Of a stretch of 64,000 nucleotides of DNA, positions 61,366 to 64,000 are shown in pieces; within the stretch, counting starts at the first letter, position 1; every line of letters starts with the position of its first letter. Source of the stretch: Filosporella fistucella (taxonomy: Eukaryota > Ascomycota > Leotiomycetes > Helotiales); the NCBI GenBank assembly GCA_030077755.1, contig JAQJZZ010000018.1, positions 372,001-436,000 on the forward strand. Reading direction: 5' to 3'. The translations under genes and the position numbers were made by a program. The notes beneath the pieces were generated by a model. That model saw nothing but the letters and a program-made list of their open reading frames with translations. It was not told where the DNA came from and searched no databases.

Positions 61366-64000
61366 TTGTGGGGCTTACTCTCAATCTATTGGTATACGAG
61401 TCATTCAGCGAAAAGCCTAGACTCGACCATGAGATGAACAACAACTGTATTATCTCGACTACAAGTGGCTCAAAAGTTTCTCTCCTTGGCTTTTTCCTCG
61501 GTATATCTTCTTTGGCGTTGGACTCGCATGGTGTTACTTTTGTTATCCTTTCTTACTCATCTACTTTCCTCTCAATTGTGCGCCGCTGCTGCTGTACTGC
61601 TTGCTTAGTCTATTCCTTGTAATTGGTTTATTTACCGGTGTCTGGCTTCGTCTTGTCTTTGGCGAGTATGTGGGTGGGTGGATGGGGTTGGTGGCGCTTA
61701 AAGGTTGGCTGGCTTGGCTTGGTTGGGTGGGTGAGGCAGGTGGAGGGATGATTCATACTCTGACCTCTGCGTATACACTCCTTTTATGATTGATGCTTGA
61801 ACATACTATACGATTTTCTTTAGTGTCTGCTTTTGTGTTTGTTTTCTTGCGCTGGTTTTCTTATTTGTTAGGACGGATATGAGAGAGTGACTTTACTCGT
61901 AGTGGATTCGTTGAAGGGATGGCAGTTTGTCAGACATCTGGGTGGTAGTATAGGTGCGAGGGGGAGAAAAGCTTTTTATATTGTAGTGTAGTCTGGGTAT
62001 AGGGGAGCTTCACGTTTGTGTTGCTGATGGTAGGATGGTCGTGGTGATAAAGATGGGATTCAGATCAGGGAATGGGTAGGTTAGGTTAGGTTAGGAAAGG
62101 AATGGAATGGGAAACAAACAGAAACAGAGACAGAAATGTTATGAGTAAATGAATATTGAAAGTTTTAAATCAATTGACTGAAATGATGAGTGAGTAGATG
62201 TGAGGGAGTGAGAAAAGAGTATTGTCAACTATATGGAAATTTTCTCTGCAAGTCATTTTTGGAATATTGAAAGTTATAAATTAAATAACCTAACTGAAAC
62301 TATCTATAATAAAACTCAAATCGACAAGTATAAACCCTAATGTCAATCCCTTATCTTCTTAACGTATATTATCCATCTAATCCCCCTCCTCCCTTTCCTT
62401 ACTTAGGTATACCCTCCAAAATCCAAACATCTCAAGATTATATATTCCTAATCAACAACCCAGAAATATCCCCCAAAAATCATCAAAAATAGCAAAGTCT
62501 AGTCTTCCCCTCCAAGTAGAGCGACCTCAGAAAACCCTAAGGGATATTTGAAGATGGCAGAGGTAATATTATGTTATCCAAGAGTTGACTTGATCGTCTT
62601 GTCAATAAGACTATGGAGCGATATTTGTATAGGTGATCTTTGTGATCTGGTTATATAATAGGTTTTTTGGATATATATATGACGTAGGAAGTGAGGAGGT
62701 ATTGATAGGTACGATTAAGGGGAAGGGGATAAGGGAATAGGCATTAGAGCTATGGGGTTGATTGATATAATATCTTCTCATTGGATCCTTTCTTTAAATT
62801 GTCGTCTTTGAATTATCTTCTTCAAATTATCCTCTTTGAATTATTTTGTTTAAATCCTCTTCTTAAATCCTCTTTTCCCCTCTTCTTCTTAAGTCTTTTA
62901 TTATATGTATTATCCTCAATTATATCCTTAAATTTCCCTCTTAAAGCTTTTCTTGCAACTGTTTTCAAATCTAAACCCAGAATCCCTCCCTTTTTTTACA
63001 CTATTCGTATCGATATAAAATCCTAATTTCTTTTCTCTAAATTATCCTTTTCTCTTATTCTTCTTAATAAAAGACTTTATTCTAAATATTATTAAACCCT
63101 TTTCTTTTCAGATTCTCTCTACTTATTAATAATAAATCCTTCTCTTATTCCTATCTTAAATTAAATATACTTCAAAAATATACATCTCTCTTCTTAAGCG
63201 TGATTTTAATAATTTAATTAAAAGGAACCTATATATTATATTTCCAACTACCCTTAATCTTGAACCAAGTCATGCACTCTACTCTATCCCCCTCCCCCCT
63301 CTTTTTCAAAGACAAAACTCTACCTAATTCTTACGAAATAATATATCAAAATTTCATTCATCTCCTTCACCTTCAAGCTTCCATCTACCGTAGCTTTCTC
63401 CACATTCCCCAGCTCACCTCTTTCCAATTTCCCCCCTCTTGTCCAAACATTAGCAGAGATAGGTATACTTCCCTACCTAATAACAAACCCACCCTCCAAC
63501 AAGCCCGCCCAATCCCACCTCATATCCTTCTACTAATACTACCCACCATCCAAACCCCAATCCTAAACCCCGTATCCTTCCTCTTATCACCTCTCCACAC
63601 CCCATCTACAATCATAACCAAAAAAAATCCACCCCACCTCTTTCCACCCAATTCCCGATTCCCTCTCTTTCATTCCACCATCTCCATCTCATTCCCATTA
63701 AACATCTCTCTTCCATTCCATACCTACCCGCCATTATATCCTACCTATCTTATAAATCTCAGAATCTATAAACACCTCATATTCCACACCAAAATAACGG
63801 AACGGAGCGAAAATAGTACCCTACCCCGCTATCCTCGCCTATCTCCCGCCAGAGATAAGAGCGATAAGGAACCTGAACCAGAGCCTGAACCAGATAACAA
63901 AATGAGCGGAAATGAAAGGAATGGAACGACCCGATGACACCCGATGCGATGCGATGCGTTCCGCTCTCCGGCCGTCGCAAGTCAGGGCAAGACCGAGGTC
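61366..64000. other. Terminal intergenic region, AT-rich
   Basis: The first part is the probable 3' UTR of the preceding gene. From about 62200 to 63250 the sequence is very AT-rich. The frame 63260-63937 is pyrimidine-rich and has no recognisable domain; it may be leader of a gene beyond the window. A GCGAT pentamer repeats near 63942-63957. Confidence 0.4.

Noticed and set aside
63260..63937. 225-codon plus-strand open frame near the window end
   Set aside because: Composition is pyrimidine-rich Pro/Ser/Leu/Ile without domain, typical of a non-coding leader; no intron pattern.

Overview
This window is nuclear DNA of a filamentous ascomycete. The genes have short introns (about 45-120 bp) with GTAWGT-type donors, CTRAY-like branch points and YAG acceptors. 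Several proteins are typically fungal: Zn2Cys6 regulators, an SP-family sugar transporter, GH3 and GH78 glycosidases, an AA8 cytochrome and a Ser/Thr-rich wall protein. Gene style and content suggest a plant-associated Leotiomycete (Botrytis/Sclerotinia-like), but that is inference. For most genes I joined the exons by hand, and the total lengths stay in frame.

Left part (1-10 kb): a low-complexity conserved fungal protein, a decarboxylase-type amidohydrolase with a putative signal peptide, a metallophosphoesterase, a secreted single-domain AA8 haem protein and a glutathione S-transferase.

Middle (10.6-36.5 kb) is the most interesting region. Four members of one F-box-like fungal family, all on the minus strand, bracket a catabolic block. 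One member (10687-13126) is intact. The other three (14562-15290, 32519-33878, 34572-36453) are broken by stops and frameshifts. Between them lie an MFS sugar transporter, a divergent GH3 beta-glucosidase with a PA14 insert, a GH78 alpha-L-rhamnosidase and a Zn2Cys6 regulator. Together these look like a system for splitting plant rhamnosyl-glucosides and importing the sugar. The transporter/GH3 intergenic region and the GH78 promoter share a 30-bp motif (27/30 identical) with CGG and CCG ends, a candidate site for a pathway regulator. A 3.6-kb unit with 26-bp terminal inverted repeats, carrying a membrane-protein gene and a nested 126-bp TA-flanked MITE, sits between GH78 and the regulator.

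Right part (37-64 kb) is mostly core genome: RNA polymerase III subunit RPC4/Rpc53, the mitochondrial aspartate-glutamate carrier, a B-type mitotic cyclin and an unusual protein with a C-terminal Zn2Cys6 cluster. Mixed in are three more accessory-looking genes: a small secreted basic protein, a Ser/Thr-rich surface protein and an FAD monooxygenase. Intergenic regions are long, often AT-rich, and carry microsatellites, a 10 x 9-bp minisatellite, a 29-bp G tract and several inverted repeats. I recognised no rRNA, tRNA or CRISPR array.
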